From positions 1,663,001 to 1,727,000 of the forward strand of contig NZ_CP054918.1 in assembly GCF_013364195.1 (NCBI RefSeq): a stretch of DNA of 64,000 bases, in the 5' to 3' direction. Made by a program: the position numbers and the translations under genes. Numbering within the stretch: the first letter of the stretch is position 1; every line of letters starts with the position of its first letter. A model generated the notes under the pieces. The model was not told the DNA's origin. It saw only the letters and a list, made by a program, of their open reading frames with translations, and searched no databases. The DNA comes from Streptomyces sp. NA04227 (GTDB taxonomy: Bacteria > Actinomycetota > Actinomycetes > Streptomycetales > Streptomycetaceae). This document shows, piece by piece, positions 23,323 through 31,501 of the stretch.

Positions 23323-24579
23323 TCATGGGGTGCTCCCAGGGGTTCGGGCGAGGGCCGCCGCGGCGAGGACCAGGGCGAGCGTGCCGGCGAAGACGGTGAA
23401 GGCGGAGGTCAGGCCCAGGTGGGCGGCGGTGACGCCGAAGGCGAGGGCGCCGCCCGCCCGCGCCAGGGCCTGGCCGGTCTGGACGGCGGCGAGTCCGGTG
23501 GCCCGGACGCGTTCCGGCAGCGAGGGTGCGACATGGGCCATCAGGACCCCGTCGGTCGCCGCGTAGAAACCGCCGTGCAGCGCGAGCACGAGCAGGGTGA
23601 ACGGCCAGGACGACGACGCCGCGACGACCAGTACGTAGGCGCCGAGGAGCAGCAGATGTCCGCAGAGGAACAGCCGCCAGCGGCCGAAGCGGTCCGCCAC
23701 CCGGCCGAGCGGGATCGCGGCCAGCATGAACACGCCCGCGGTGCCGAGCGGCAGCAGCGGCAGGAAGCGTTCGGACAGGGCCATCCGCTGTTGCAGCGCC
23801 ACGTAGAAGAACATGTCGCCGACGGTGGCGAGGCCGAGGGCGACGGCGACGAGCAGCACCCGGCGGGTCGCGGAGGTGGACAGCGTGCCCAGGCACTCGC
23901 GCAGCCCGCCGAGCCGGGTGCGTACGGCCGTCGCCCCGTCGTTCTGTACGAAGAAGACCAGGGCCACCACGCCGGTGGCGCCGAGGCAGAAGCTCACCAG
24001 GAACACGGCGTCGTAGTCGCCGGGCAGCGCCCACATCAGCGCGAAGGCGAGCAGCGGGCCGAGCATCGCGCCGCAGGTGTCGAGCGCGCGGTGCACCCCG
24101 AAGGCGCGGCCGAGGTCCGCCGTCGGTGTGGCCGCGGTGATCAGCGCGTCCCGGGGGCCGGTACGGATGCCCTTGCCCGTACGGTCGGCGGCCAGCACGC
24201 CGCCGATCCCCGCGGTGGACGCACCGGCCAGCGGAAAGCCGAGCTTGCTCACCGCGGAGAGGCCGTACCCGAAGGCGGCGACGGTCTTGGGGCGGCCGAG
24301 CCGGTCCGCGGCATAGCCGCCGCCGAGCCGGAACAGGGCGGTGGCGCCGGTGTACAGGCCGTCCAGGAAGCCGAGTTGGAGGTAGCCGACGCCGAGCCCG
24401 TAGACGAGATACATCGGCAGTACGGCGGTGACCATCTCGGCCGAGGCATCGGTGACCAGGGAGACCATGCCGAGCGCGAGCACGGCGCCGGGGACCCGGG
24501 AGGGGCCCGCGGCTTCGGTGTCGGGAGCCTTTGGCCCGGTCCGGGCACTGTCGGCCGCCCGGGTGTGCGACAGGTACAT
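23323..24579 (-). CDS. MFS transporter
   Basis: A 418-residue major facilitator with about 12 hydrophobic segments. The loop after segment 2 reads GGGYAADRLGRPKTV, the classical MFS motif A (GxxxDRxGRR), and a similar copy, LGRVADRFGRWR, occurs in the second half. ADRTGKGIRTGPRDALI in the first half is a motif I recall from a group of putative multidrug or sugar-efflux MFS proteins. ATG 24579 has GGAG 9 nt upstream. Substrate unknown; export of a small molecule is likely. Transcribed left with the TolB-like gene. Confidence 0.88.
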   Translation of the reverse strand: MYLSHTRAADSARTGPKAPDTEAAGPSRVPGAVLALGMVSLVTDASAEMVTAVLPMYLVYGLGVGYLQLGFLDGLYTGATALFRLGGGYAADRLGRPKTVAAFGYGLSAVSKLGFPLAGASTAGIGGVLAADRTGKGIRTGPRDALITAATPTADLGRAFGVHRALDTCGAMLGPLLAFALMWALPGDYDAVFLVSFCLGATGVVALVFFVQNDGATAVRTRLGGLRECLGTLSTSATRRVLLVAVALGLATVGDMFFYVALQQRMALSERFLPLLPLGTAGVFMLAAIPLGRVADRFGRWRLFLCGHLLLLGAYVLVVAASSSWPFTLLVLALHGGFYAATDGVLMAHVAPSLPERVRATGLAAVQTGQALARAGGALAFGVTAAHLGLTSAFTVFAGTLALVLAAAALARTPGSTP

Positions 24580-24606
24580 GCGTGACGCTCCGAGTGGGGG
24601 CTCAGC

Positions 24607-24635
24607 GGGCCGGGCGGACGTCGTCCACCCGGCCC
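24607..24635 (-). terminator. Hairpin terminator of the metallophosphoesterase gene
   Basis: GGGCCGGG (24607-24614) pairs with CCCGGCCC (24628-24635), and GGAC with GTCC inside, separated by one C-A mismatch; the loop is GTC. It lies 31 bp beyond the leftward stop at 24667. Confidence 0.75.
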
Positions 24636-24666
24636 TTGCTGCGTCGGCGGTCGGGAGATGCCCTGA

Positions 24667-26004
24667 TCAGCCGCGGGCGGCCGAACCGGATCCCTTGGCG
24701 TGGCAGGTGCCCTCGACCGAGTCGGTGAAGGTGCGCCCCTCGACCGGCTTGAACTCGAAGCTGTAGCCCTCGGCGGTGAGTTGGAACTGTCCGACGCCGA
24801 AGGTGTCGTTCTGGAACTTCTCGGACGGGCCGTCGCTGCCGTTCTCCTCCGAGTACAGCGCGCGCCCTCCGGTGCCGATGACGAACTGCCGCAGCCCGTT
24901 CTCGGCGTCCTCGGTGCCGTCGGCCAGGGCCGGGGCGAAGCGCTCGTAGTGGTGGTCGTGGCCGTTGACCACCACATCCGCCTTGTTGTCGGTGAGCGCC
25001 GTGTACAGCGCGCTCATGTCGGAGTTGTCGCTGTGCGCGCCGGAGGAGAAGCGGGGGTGGTGCCAGTACGCCATGGTGCACGGCTTGGTGCTGGCGGCCA
25101 GGTCCTCGCGCAGCCACTGCTCCTGCTCACTGCCCTCGCCCGAGTCGACGTTGGAGTTCAGGGCCACCATGTGCCAGTCGCCCACGTCGAAGCTGTAGTA
25201 GCCGCCCTGGTCCTCACCGGTGGGCACGTCGTGCTTGCCGTAGTACTCGAAGTAGCCCTTGCCGTCGCTGTGGTACTCGTGGTTGCCCGGCGAGGGGCGC
25301 ACGATCGAGTTGAACTTGCCCCAGTTGGGGTCGTAGTTCTCCTCGAACTCCTCGATGGTGCCGTCCTCGTACGCGTTGTCCCCGGCCGTGATCAGCGCCT
25401 GCGGGCCGATCTTGTCCACCACGGCGGCGGTCTGGTCGCAGGCCGTGCCGCAGATGTCGCCCGCGGCGGCCAGGTTCACGGTGTCCTCGGCGAGCGGCCG
25501 CTCGCCGGACTGGTAGGCGGTGATCGCGAAGCGGCTCGCCTTGTCCTTCAGGTGCGGGGTCACGGTCACACAGCCGCCCTCGAAGGCACGGGTGTGGAAG
25601 GCGCGGCCCTGCCAGTTGCGCGAAGTCAGCGTGTAGCGGCCGCCGTCGGAGCCGGTGAGGGTGAGAGAGTCCTGACCGCGCAGCGTCAGCTTCTCGAAGC
25701 CCAGCCGTATCCAGCGGGCGCCGTCCCCGGCACACACCCGCTCCCGCCCGGCCGAGGCCCCGCTCGCGCGGACGTCGAGGCGCGCGGAGTCGGTGCCGGG
25801 CGAGGCGATCTGCTGGACCCCGGAGGCGAACACGTCCGGCGTGGCCTCGGACGGCTGCGCGGCCAGCACGTTGGAGGCGACGAGACTGCCGCCGAGCGCG
25901 GCTGCGGCGGTGGCGGCGACCGTGATCGAGGTTCTGCGGGACACACGGCGCCGAGAAGACGACCGGGAAGAAGACCGGAACGAGGCAGGCCGGAAGGGGG
26001 GCAT
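24667..26004 (-). CDS. Secreted metallophosphoesterase (purple acid phosphatase-like)
   Basis: ATG 26004 follows GGAGG by 7 nt; the long frame upstream runs through repeats and is not coding. The 445-residue protein has an Arg/Ser-rich start with RRRVSRRTSITVAATAA, probably a Tat-like signal, and cleavage near VLAAQ. Calcineurin-type metal motifs are clear: LAAAGDICG, ITAGDNAYEDG, RPSPGNHEYH, YWHHPRFSSG and VNGHDHHYERF. Family members hydrolyse phosphate mono- or diesters outside the cell. An N-terminal beta domain of about 130 residues without catalytic residues precedes the catalytic part. Monocistronic, with its own terminator. Confidence 0.9.
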   Translation of the reverse strand: MPPFRPASFRSSSRSSSRRRVSRRTSITVAATAAAALGGSLVASNVLAAQPSEATPDVFASGVQQIASPGTDSARLDVRASGASAGRERVCAGDGARWIRLGFEKLTLRGQDSLTLTGSDGGRYTLTSRNWQGRAFHTRAFEGGCVTVTPHLKDKASRFAITAYQSGERPLAEDTVNLAAAGDICGTACDQTAAVVDKIGPQALITAGDNAYEDGTIEEFEENYDPNWGKFNSIVRPSPGNHEYHSDGKGYFEYYGKHDVPTGEDQGGYYSFDVGDWHMVALNSNVDSGEGSEQEQWLREDLAASTKPCTMAYWHHPRFSSGAHSDNSDMSALYTALTDNKADVVVNGHDHHYERFAPALADGTEDAENGLRQFVIGTGGRALYSEENGSDGPSEKFQNDTFGVGQFQLTAEGYSFEFKPVEGRTFTDSVEGTCHAKGSGSAARG

Positions 26005-26280
26005 CGGTGCTCCTCCGAGTGGGGGGTGGGGAGTTCGGGGGAATGCGAGGGGCGGGGTGGAGCGGGGTGGAGCTGGGGGTGAGTGCTGTGGGGCTGCGCC
26101 TCGCGGCTGCCGGTAGAGAACTACGTTGCAGGTGGGGGGTAAAGAGTTGGAGGGCGGTGGGCTGGATAACTCTGGATGGTGGAGAGCAACTCTGGATGGC
26201 GGGCCGGGGCTGGGCCGGAGCCGGAGCCGCTGGGGCTGCGACGGGGCCGCCGGGGCTGAGGCCGGGCCGACTCCGCCGGA
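26005..26280. other. Promoter spacer, no gene
   Basis: G-rich spacer upstream of the phosphoesterase. It holds a short direct repeat, AACTCTGGATGG, at about 26168-26179 and 26190-26201, and no gene-like frame. Together with the 25-bp array it separates two divergent genes. Confidence 0.4.
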
Positions 26281-26380
26281 GTGTCGGTCTATGGGCGTCG
26301 CCGAGGTGTCGGTCTTTGGGCGTTGCCGAGGTGTCGGTCCTTGGGCGTTGCCGGAGTGTCGATCTTTGGGCGTTCGCACC
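26281..26380 (+). repeat. Four 25-bp tandem repeats
   Basis: Units start at 26281, 26306, 26331 and 26356. The consensus is GTGTCGGTCTTTGGGCGTTG plus CCGAG; units differ at one to a few bases, and the last diverges at its end. The array sits 40 bp upstream of the HTH-protein start, between divergent genes. Confidence 0.85.
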
Positions 26381-26419
26381 GCTGCTTGCGAGCGTCGCGG
26401 GCGCTAAGCTCCGGCGTTC

Positions 26420-27307
26420 ATGGACTTCCCCACGACCCTGGCCACGGCCGTCGCGCGGTCCGGACACAGTCTCGGCCGACTGTCGGCCGAGCTGCGGCGC
26501 AGGGGAACGCCCGTCAGCGCCAGCACGCTGAGCGCCTGGCAGACCGGACTGAGCCGTCCCGAACGCGAAGCCTCCCTCGCCGCCGTGGCCGCTCTCGAAG
26601 ACCTCCTCGGGCTGCCGCCGCGCACCCTTGTGAACGCCCTGCCCGCCCGTCGCCCCCGGGGCAGGCACGCGGGTTCCGCCGCCGTGGCCGAGGACCGCGT
26701 ACGGTCCATGTGGCGGGTGTCCGACGCGGTACGGGACGTCCTGGCCCGCCTCGACGCGGACTGGCGTGACCTGAACTCCCCCACCGTGGTGTCCAACCGG
26801 ACCCAGGCCCATGTGGGAGCCAACGGCCAGGAGCAGCTGTTCCGCGTGACCCGGGTCCTGAAGGCGGGCTCCGCCCCTGCGGAACGCATGATCTATGTGA
26901 TCCGTTACGGCTGTCTGCCGCAGGTCCCGCTGGTCTCCGAGTCGCACGGCTGCCGCCCCGCGCGCTTCCGCGGCGATGCCACGAACGGAGTGTTCGCCTT
27001 CGAGTTCCTGCTCGACCCGCCGCTGGCGGCAGGCGAGTTCGGCCTCGTCGACTTCGTCCTTCAGGACCCCCCGGGCCAAGAGGAACAGCACCACAGCATC
27101 CGGGCCATGGACGGCACCCGCGAGATCCTGCTCAGCGTCCACTTCGATCCCGGGTTCACCCCGGCCGGCTGTCACGCCTACTACCAGCCCGAGGCGGGCG
27201 CCCCCGCACGCACCATCCGGCAGACGGAGGGCCTGGCGACAGGGCGCACCTTCCAGTACATCGCCTACGACCCCGAGCCGGGGGTGTACGGCATCCGCTG
27301 GGACTGA
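26420..27307 (+). CDS. Protein with N-terminal XRE-like HTH, unknown C-terminal domain
   Basis: ATG 26420 has no ribosome site; TAAGCT at 26405-26410 could be a -10 box for a leaderless transcript. Of the 295 residues, the first 75 resemble an XRE helix-turn-helix: HSLGRLSAELRRRGTPVSAS, TLSAWQTGLSRP, EREASLAAVAALEDLLGLPP. The remaining 200 residues form a beta-rich domain not recognised (VVSNRTQAHVG, QEQLFRVTRVLKAG, GVFAFEFLLDPPL). Similar HTH-plus-beta proteins exist in Streptomyces without known role, as far as I recall. It may be a regulator whose sensor is the C-terminal domain. Confidence 0.75.
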   Translation: MDFPTTLATAVARSGHSLGRLSAELRRRGTPVSASTLSAWQTGLSRPEREASLAAVAALEDLLGLPPRTLVNALPARRPRGRHAGSAAVAEDRVRSMWRVSDAVRDVLARLDADWRDLNSPTVVSNRTQAHVGANGQEQLFRVTRVLKAGSAPAERMIYVIRYGCLPQVPLVSESHGCRPARFRGDATNGVFAFEFLLDPPLAAGEFGLVDFVLQDPPGQEEQHHSIRAMDGTREILLSVHFDPGFTPAGCHAYYQPEAGAPARTIRQTEGLATGRTFQYIAYDPEPGVYGIRWD

Positions 27308-27559
27308 ACGGACACGGCGGCGGACCGGGGCCGCGGAGGCTGATCCGGCGGAGCCACGACAGGCGTCAACGCCCTTACGATCAGAGCCACTTCGCCCTCA
27401 GCCCGGCAGGACACACAGCCCACCGGGAATGCATCCCGTCCGCATTACGTCGGAGGTAATCGACCCTCGTACGGGCAGGCAGCAGTCTTGTTCCCGTCAG
27501 CCGCACACGGGGTGCGGCGGGTCGCAGCGCAACACTTCACGACGTATGAGGAGCCCGCC

Positions 27560-27940
27560 ATGAACCTGACCACCAGCATCCACACCGGCGCGATCGAGCG
27601 GTACATCGCGGCCTGGAACACCCGCGACGCCGAGGCCCGCGCGAAGGCGGTCGCGGCGGCCTGGGCGGAGGACGGCACGTACACCGACCCGCTGACCGAG
27701 GCCCGCGGCCACGAGCAGCTCGTCGCGGCCATCGGCGCCACTCAGGCGCAGTTCCCCGGTTACGAGTTCAAGGTCACCGGCGAGCCCGACGGGCACCACG
27801 ACCTGGTCCGCTTCACCTGGGACCTGGTGTCCGTGGCGGACGGCTCCTCGCCCGCCGCCGGATTCGACGTGATCACCCTGGCCGAGGACGGACGCATCAC
27901 CTCGGTGGCGGGATTCTTCGACCGGCTGCCCGGCGCCTGA
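27560..27940 (+). CDS. NTF2/SnoaL-like protein
   Basis: ATG 27560 with GAGGAG 6 nt upstream, 126 residues. The pattern IERYIAAWNTRDAEARAKAV, AEDGTYTDPLTEARGHEQLV, then the final strands GFDVITLAEDGRITSVAGFF, is typical of the SnoaL-like NTF2 fold. It fits one long helix, a conserved Asp near the pocket mouth and a closing beta sheet. Members include polyketide cyclases, limonene epoxide hydrolase relatives and binding proteins, so the reaction cannot be named. It is the last rightward gene before a strong convergent terminator. Confidence 0.82.
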   Translation: MNLTTSIHTGAIERYIAAWNTRDAEARAKAVAAAWAEDGTYTDPLTEARGHEQLVAAIGATQAQFPGYEFKVTGEPDGHHDLVRFTWDLVSVADGSSPAAGFDVITLAEDGRITSVAGFFDRLPGA

Positions 27941-28011
27941 GCCGAGGCCGGGGCAACCCTCACAGCGGCGCTACGCCGAGGCGCGAGCCGCTCGGTCGAG
28001 GGCTCGGACGA

Positions 28012-28042
28012 CCCAACTCCTGCCCGACGGGCAGGAGTTGGG
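28012..28042. terminator. Bidirectional terminator
   Basis: CCCAACTCCTGCCC (28012-28025) and GGGCAGGAGTTGGG (28029-28042) form a perfect 14-bp stem with loop GAC, between the convergent NTF2-like and VOC genes. Confidence 0.88.
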
Positions 28043-28060
28043 GATCCGCCGTGGGAGTGG

Positions 28061-28447
28061 CTAGTGGGTCTGGGCGATCTGGATGAGGTTGCCGCAGGTG
28101 TCGTCGAGCACCGCGGTGGTAACCGGCCCCATCTCGGTCGGCTCCTGGGTGAACTCCACGCCGAGCGCGCGCAGGCGGGCGTACTCCGCGTGCACGTCGT
28201 CGACGGCGAACGAGGTGAACGGGATGCCGTCCTGGACCAGGGCGTCCTTGTACGGCCGCACCGCCGGGTGGACGTCCGGCTCCAGCACCAGCTCGGTGCC
28301 CTCGGGCGCCTCGGGCGAGACCACGGTCAGCCACCGGAACTCACCCATCGGAACCTCCTCCTTCTTCACGAACCCCAGCACCTCCGTGTAGAAGCGCAGG
28401 GCCTTGTCCTGGTCGTCGACGCAGACGCTCGACAGATTGATCCTCAT
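28061..28447 (-). CDS. VOC-family (glyoxalase-like) protein
   Basis: ATG 28447 overlaps the stop of the ArsR gene by 4 bp (ATGA), so the two are translationally coupled. The 128-residue protein has two beta-alpha-beta-beta-beta modules: INLSSVCVDDQDKALRFYTE, ELVLEPD, and TSFAVDDVHAEYARLRALGV, ending TCGNLIQIAQ. VOC proteins bind a divalent metal and act as lyases, dioxygenases or drug-binding resistance proteins. The final Gly-Asn-Leu-Ile strand is typical of PhnB or SgaA-like members. Coupling to an ArsR regulator suggests that it protects against the compound or metal that the regulator senses. Confidence 0.88.
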   Translation of the reverse strand: MRINLSSVCVDDQDKALRFYTEVLGFVKKEEVPMGEFRWLTVVSPEAPEGTELVLEPDVHPAVRPYKDALVQDGIPFTSFAVDDVHAEYARLRALGVEFTQEPTEMGPVTTAVLDDTCGNLIQIAQTH

Positions 28448-28737
28448 AGGTCGCTCTCCGGTGTCTCGGGCTTGAGCCACCGGGAAACGATCTGCTCAAG
28501 CGGTTCTGTGGTGAGGTCATGGAACTTGTACCGGCCCTGGCGCCGACTCCGGAGCAGACCCGCGGCTTCCAGTACGGCCAGGTGCTGGCTGATCGCCTGA
28601 CGGGACGATGCCAGCCCGTGCCTGGTGGTGAGCCGCGCGCATATCTCGAACAGCGTCTGACCGTTGCGCTCGGTCAGCTCGTCGAGAATCTTCCTGCGGG
28701 TGGGGTCGGCCAGGGCCTTGAAGAGGTCGTCCGACAC
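28444..28737 (-). CDS. ArsR-family transcriptional regulator
   Basis: A 97-residue winged-helix repressor starting at GTG 28737: SDDLFKALADPTRRKILDEL, LASSRQAISQHLAVLEAAGL, LRSRRQGRYKFHDL. It lacks the CxC metal site of ArsR/SmtB in the recognition helix, so it belongs to the group that senses organic ligands or has no metal. An operator lies within its promoter (28747-28770), arguing for autoregulation of the two-gene operon. The start lies 6 nt after a -10 box, so the transcript is probably leaderless. The stop overlaps the VOC gene. Confidence 0.9.
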   Translation of the reverse strand: MSDDLFKALADPTRRKILDELTERNGQTLFEICARLTTRHGLASSRQAISQHLAVLEAAGLLRSRRQGRYKFHDLTTEPLEQIVSRWLKPETPESDL

Positions 28738-28743
28738 GACCCC

Positions 28744-28773
28744 ACCATAGGCAAGTGTGGGCTTGCCTATCAA
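28744..28773 (-). promoter_or_regulatory. Promoter with embedded palindromic operator of the ArsR-VOC operon
   Basis: On the minus strand TTGATA (28773-28768) and TATGGT (28749-28744) are 18 bp apart. A perfect palindrome, ATAGGCAAG (28747-28755) with CTTGCCTAT (28762-28770), fills the spacer. Repressor bound there would block polymerase. The GTG start is 6 nt beyond the -10 box. Confidence 0.75.
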
Positions 28774-28783
28774 GTCGGGGGCG

Positions 28784-29344
28784 TTACTGCCCCACCCGCC
28801 CGTCCACACACTCACGCAACAGATCCGCATGCCCGCAGTGCCGGGCGTACTCCTCGATCCGGTGCACCATGAACTCGCGCACCGCGATGTTCTGCCTGCC
28901 CACACGGGCGCCCAGGTCCGCGTGCACGGCCACGGCGGCGTCGGTGGCGGCCTGTTCGCGGGCCAGGGTGGCGTAGGCGTCGTCGACCACGGACTGGTCG
29001 GCGACGGCCCCGTGGAAGTCGCCGTCGTCGGCGTCGTAGAGCCCGGGCAGCGGCTCGCCGTCGGTGATCCAGTTCTGCCAGTCGCGCTCCACCTCGGCGA
29101 GGTGGCGCAGCAGGCCGAGCAGCGACATGGTCGACGGCGGGACCGAACGGCGGGCGAGCTGCTCCGGGTCCAGGCCCTCGCACTTCATCCGCAGGGTCGT
29201 GCGGTAGCCGGAGAGGAAGTCGAGCAGGGTGGCGAGCTCGCCCTCCGGGCCGTCCCCGTCGCTCTCGCGGGGGTCGTCGTCGGGGTCCACCCACATGTCG
29301 GGGTAGGTGGTCGCGCTGCTCCATCGTGCGGGTTGTTCACTCAT
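28784..29344 (-). CDS. DinB/DUF664-family protein
   Basis: ATG 29344 (an in-frame ATG at 29353 is equally possible) gives 186 residues. The DinB-like four-helix bundle is recognisable by LLGLLRHLAEVERDW, with the first metal His, and by FMVHRIEEYARHCGHADLLR near the C-terminus, with the two other His. Related proteins are mycothiol- or bacillithiol-dependent S-transferases. In an organism with mycothiol a detoxifying thiol transferase is possible, but no substrate can be named. It lies upstream of the ArsR gene on the same strand, separated by 46 bp that hold the ArsR promoter. Confidence 0.85.
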   Translation of the reverse strand: MSEQPARWSSATTYPDMWVDPDDDPRESDGDGPEGELATLLDFLSGYRTTLRMKCEGLDPEQLARRSVPPSTMSLLGLLRHLAEVERDWQNWITDGEPLPGLYDADDGDFHGAVADQSVVDDAYATLAREQAATDAAVAVHADLGARVGRQNIAVREFMVHRIEEYARHCGHADLLRECVDGRVGQ

Positions 29345-29422
29345 GAGGGACATCGTCGGCTGTGGGCGGGCCGGATCGCCAGTGCGTTTCGTCCGGCTGC
29401 CCGCCCGCCCCTCCCGGACGCG

Positions 29423-30196
29423 TCAGGCGGCCTCCGCGGCGAGCGCGGCGGAGATCGCCCCGGTGGTGGCGGTCAGCGCGGCGACGATCTCCGTCAGCCG
29501 TCGCGGCAGGTAGCGCAGGCTCGGCATCGCCACGGAGACGGCGGCGACCGTACGGGCGTCGGGGTCCCGCACGCCGCGCCCGATGGCGACGACGCCGCGC
29601 TCGGAGCGTTCCAGGTTGAGGGCCACCCCGCTGCTTCGGACGGCGTGCAGTTCGCCGCGCAGCCTGTCCAGGTCGGGGCCTTCCTCGGTGGCGTCCGGGC
29701 CGGGGTCGTAGAGCGCCGCCAGCTCCTCGTCGGTGAGCTCCGCCAGCATGACCAGGCCGCCGGTCACCTCGTGCGCGGGGAACACCATGCCCTCGCGGCT
29801 GCCCACCCTGAGCGCCCGGGAGCACTCGACGGAGGCGATGAACCGTACGGTCCGGCCGGTGCGGATGATGAGGTTGGCGGTCTCGTCGAGGGTGTCGACC
29901 AGGGCGCGCAGCGGTTCGAGGGCGGCGGTGCGCAGGGCGCCGACGTTCGACTGGGCCTTGTCGGCGATGTTCAGGACCGGGCCCGCGCCGTAACTGCGGT
30001 CCTGGTGCTGCACGGCGAAGTCCCGGTAGACGAGTGTGGAGAGCAGCCGATGGGCGCTGGAGCGGGCCACGCCGAGCCGCCGGGCCGCCTCGGAGACCGT
30101 GAGGGGTCCTTCGACCTGGAGGATGACCGCCAGCTGGAGGGCGTGGTCCACGCTCGTCACACCGTAAGTCGGCGGATTCTTCATCGACTTGACCAC
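29423..30196 (-). CDS. IclR-family regulator of the gentisate operon
   Basis: GTG 30196 (GAGAGG 9 nt upstream) or ATG 30184. The product of 257 residues has an N-terminal winged helix (SVDHALQLAVILQVEGPLTVSEAARRLGVARSSAHRLLSTL, in three parts) and a C-terminal effector domain ending VAMPSLRYLPRRLTEIVAAL. IclR regulators often control aromatic catabolism, binding the substrate or an intermediate. This gene is divergent from the gentisate 1,2-dioxygenase gene, and a perfect 15-bp palindrome lies between them. Control of the operon by 3-hydroxybenzoate or gentisate is inferred. Confidence 0.92.
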   Translation of the reverse strand: MVKSMKNPPTYGVTSVDHALQLAVILQVEGPLTVSEAARRLGVARSSAHRLLSTLVYRDFAVQHQDRSYGAGPVLNIADKAQSNVGALRTAALEPLRALVDTLDETANLIIRTGRTVRFIASVECSRALRVGSREGMVFPAHEVTGGLVMLAELTDEELAALYDPGPDATEEGPDLDRLRGELHAVRSSGVALNLERSERGVVAIGRGVRDPDARTVAAVSVAMPSLRYLPRRLTEIVAALTATTGAISAALAAEAA

Positions 30197-30219
30197 CGTG
30201 GCCGCCTCTCGGGCAGGTG

Positions 30220-30234
30220 TTCTGCTGAGCAGAA
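30220..30234. promoter_or_regulatory. Palindromic operator between iclR-type and dioxygenase genes
   Basis: TTCTGCT-G-AGCAGAA has perfect 7-bp arms. It lies 24 bp upstream of the regulator start and 42 bp upstream of the dioxygenase start. IclR proteins typically bind such short palindromes of 14-15 bp. Confidence 0.7.
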
Positions 30235-30275
30235 TCTACTGTTCCAGGAGCGGCCGGGCGACGCACGGTCTGTGC

Positions 30276-31460
30276 ATGACCGAACAGGGCAACGCCGTCT
30301 CCCCCGTCCGGCTGACCGCCGAGGACGGACCCGACCAGCCGCCGGTGACCCCCGAACTCCAGGACCTCTACCGGGGTTTCGAGAAGGCACTGCTCGTACC
30401 GCTGTGGACCCGCATCGGCGATCTGATGCCACCGCATCCCAAGTCGCGTGCACAGCCCCATCGTTGGGAGTGGCAGGAGCTGCTCGACCTGGCCGGGCGT
30501 GCCGGTGATCTGGTGCCGGTCGGCCGTGGCGGCGAGCGGCGGGCGATCGCGCTGGCCAACCCGGGCCTGGACGGCAGGCCGTACGCCACCCCCACGCTCT
30601 GGGCCGCCATCCAGTACCTGATGCCCGGCGAGAACGCGCCCGAGCACCGGCACACCCAGAACGCCTTCCGGTTCGTCGTCGAGGGCGAGGGGGTGTGGAC
30701 CGTGGTGGAGCGCGACCCGGTGCCCATGCGGCGCGGTGACTTCCTGCCGCAGGCCGGTCTGCACTGGCACGCCCACCACAACTCCGCCGACCGGCCGATG
30801 GCCTGGATCGACGGCCTGGACATCCCCTTCCAGTACGGCATCGAGGCGCAGTTCTTCGACTTCGGCCGCGACGAGCTGTCCGAGCAGGAACTCACGACGC
30901 CCGATCGCTCGCGCTCGGAACGGCTCTGGGGCCACCCCGGCCTGGCACCGGTCTCCCAGCTCGGCACCCGGCAGGGCACCCCGCTGCTGCGCTACCGCTG
31001 GGAGGATACCGACGCCGCCCTGGCCGACCAGCTGGAACTCGAACGCGACGGCCGCCCCGGCACCGTGGAGCCCGGCCACGCGCTGGTGCGCTACACCAAC
31101 CCCACCACCGCGCAGGACGTACTGCCCACCATCCGGGCGCAGTTCCACCGTGTGCGCAGCGGTGCCGAGACCGCGCCGCTGCGCGAGACGGGCTCGTCGG
31201 TGTACCAGGTGTTCGACGGCTCCGGCCGCGTGACCGTGGGCGAGAGCTCCTGGTCGGTCACCCGGGGCGACCTCTTCGTCGTCCCGTCCTGGACGCCCCT
31301 GTCGATCCGCTCGCAGGCCTCCGGCTCCGACTCCGACTCCGGCGCGCTCGATCTGTTCCAGTTCAGCGACGCGCCCCTGTTCGACAAGCTCAACCTCTTC
31401 CGCGCGCATACCGAGAACCTCACCAACGGCAACGCCCGCACTCAGAACTCCCCTTCCTAG
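30276..31460 (+). CDS. Gentisate 1,2-dioxygenase
   Basis: ATG 30276 gives 394 residues; no good ribosome site precedes it, and no better in-frame start is seen. It is a bicupin: the first cupin reads PGENAPEHRHTQNAFRFVVE and LHWHAHHNSAD, whose His residues bind Fe(II). The second cupin (SSVYQVFDGSGRVTVGE, GDLFVVPSWTPL) lacks the His set, as is usual. The enzyme opens the ring of gentisate with O2 to give maleylpyruvate. It heads a four-gene operon whose other enzymes make gentisate and process the product. Last residues are Asn/Thr-rich and not conserved. Confidence 0.93.
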   Translation: MTEQGNAVSPVRLTAEDGPDQPPVTPELQDLYRGFEKALLVPLWTRIGDLMPPHPKSRAQPHRWEWQELLDLAGRAGDLVPVGRGGERRAIALANPGLDGRPYATPTLWAAIQYLMPGENAPEHRHTQNAFRFVVEGEGVWTVVERDPVPMRRGDFLPQAGLHWHAHHNSADRPMAWIDGLDIPFQYGIEAQFFDFGRDELSEQELTTPDRSRSERLWGHPGLAPVSQLGTRQGTPLLRYRWEDTDAALADQLELERDGRPGTVEPGHALVRYTNPTTAQDVLPTIRAQFHRVRSGAETAPLRETGSSVYQVFDGSGRVTVGESSWSVTRGDLFVVPSWTPLSIRSQASGSDSDSGALDLFQFSDAPLFDKLNLFRAHTENLTNGNARTQNSPS

Positions 31461-31501
31461 ACCGCTCATTTCGCGAACAACCCCGCCGAGGAGACGCACG
31501 C

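Noticed and set aside
26281..26380. CRISPR array
   Set aside because: Units are contiguous 25-bp tandem copies without unique spacers, and no cas genes are near.
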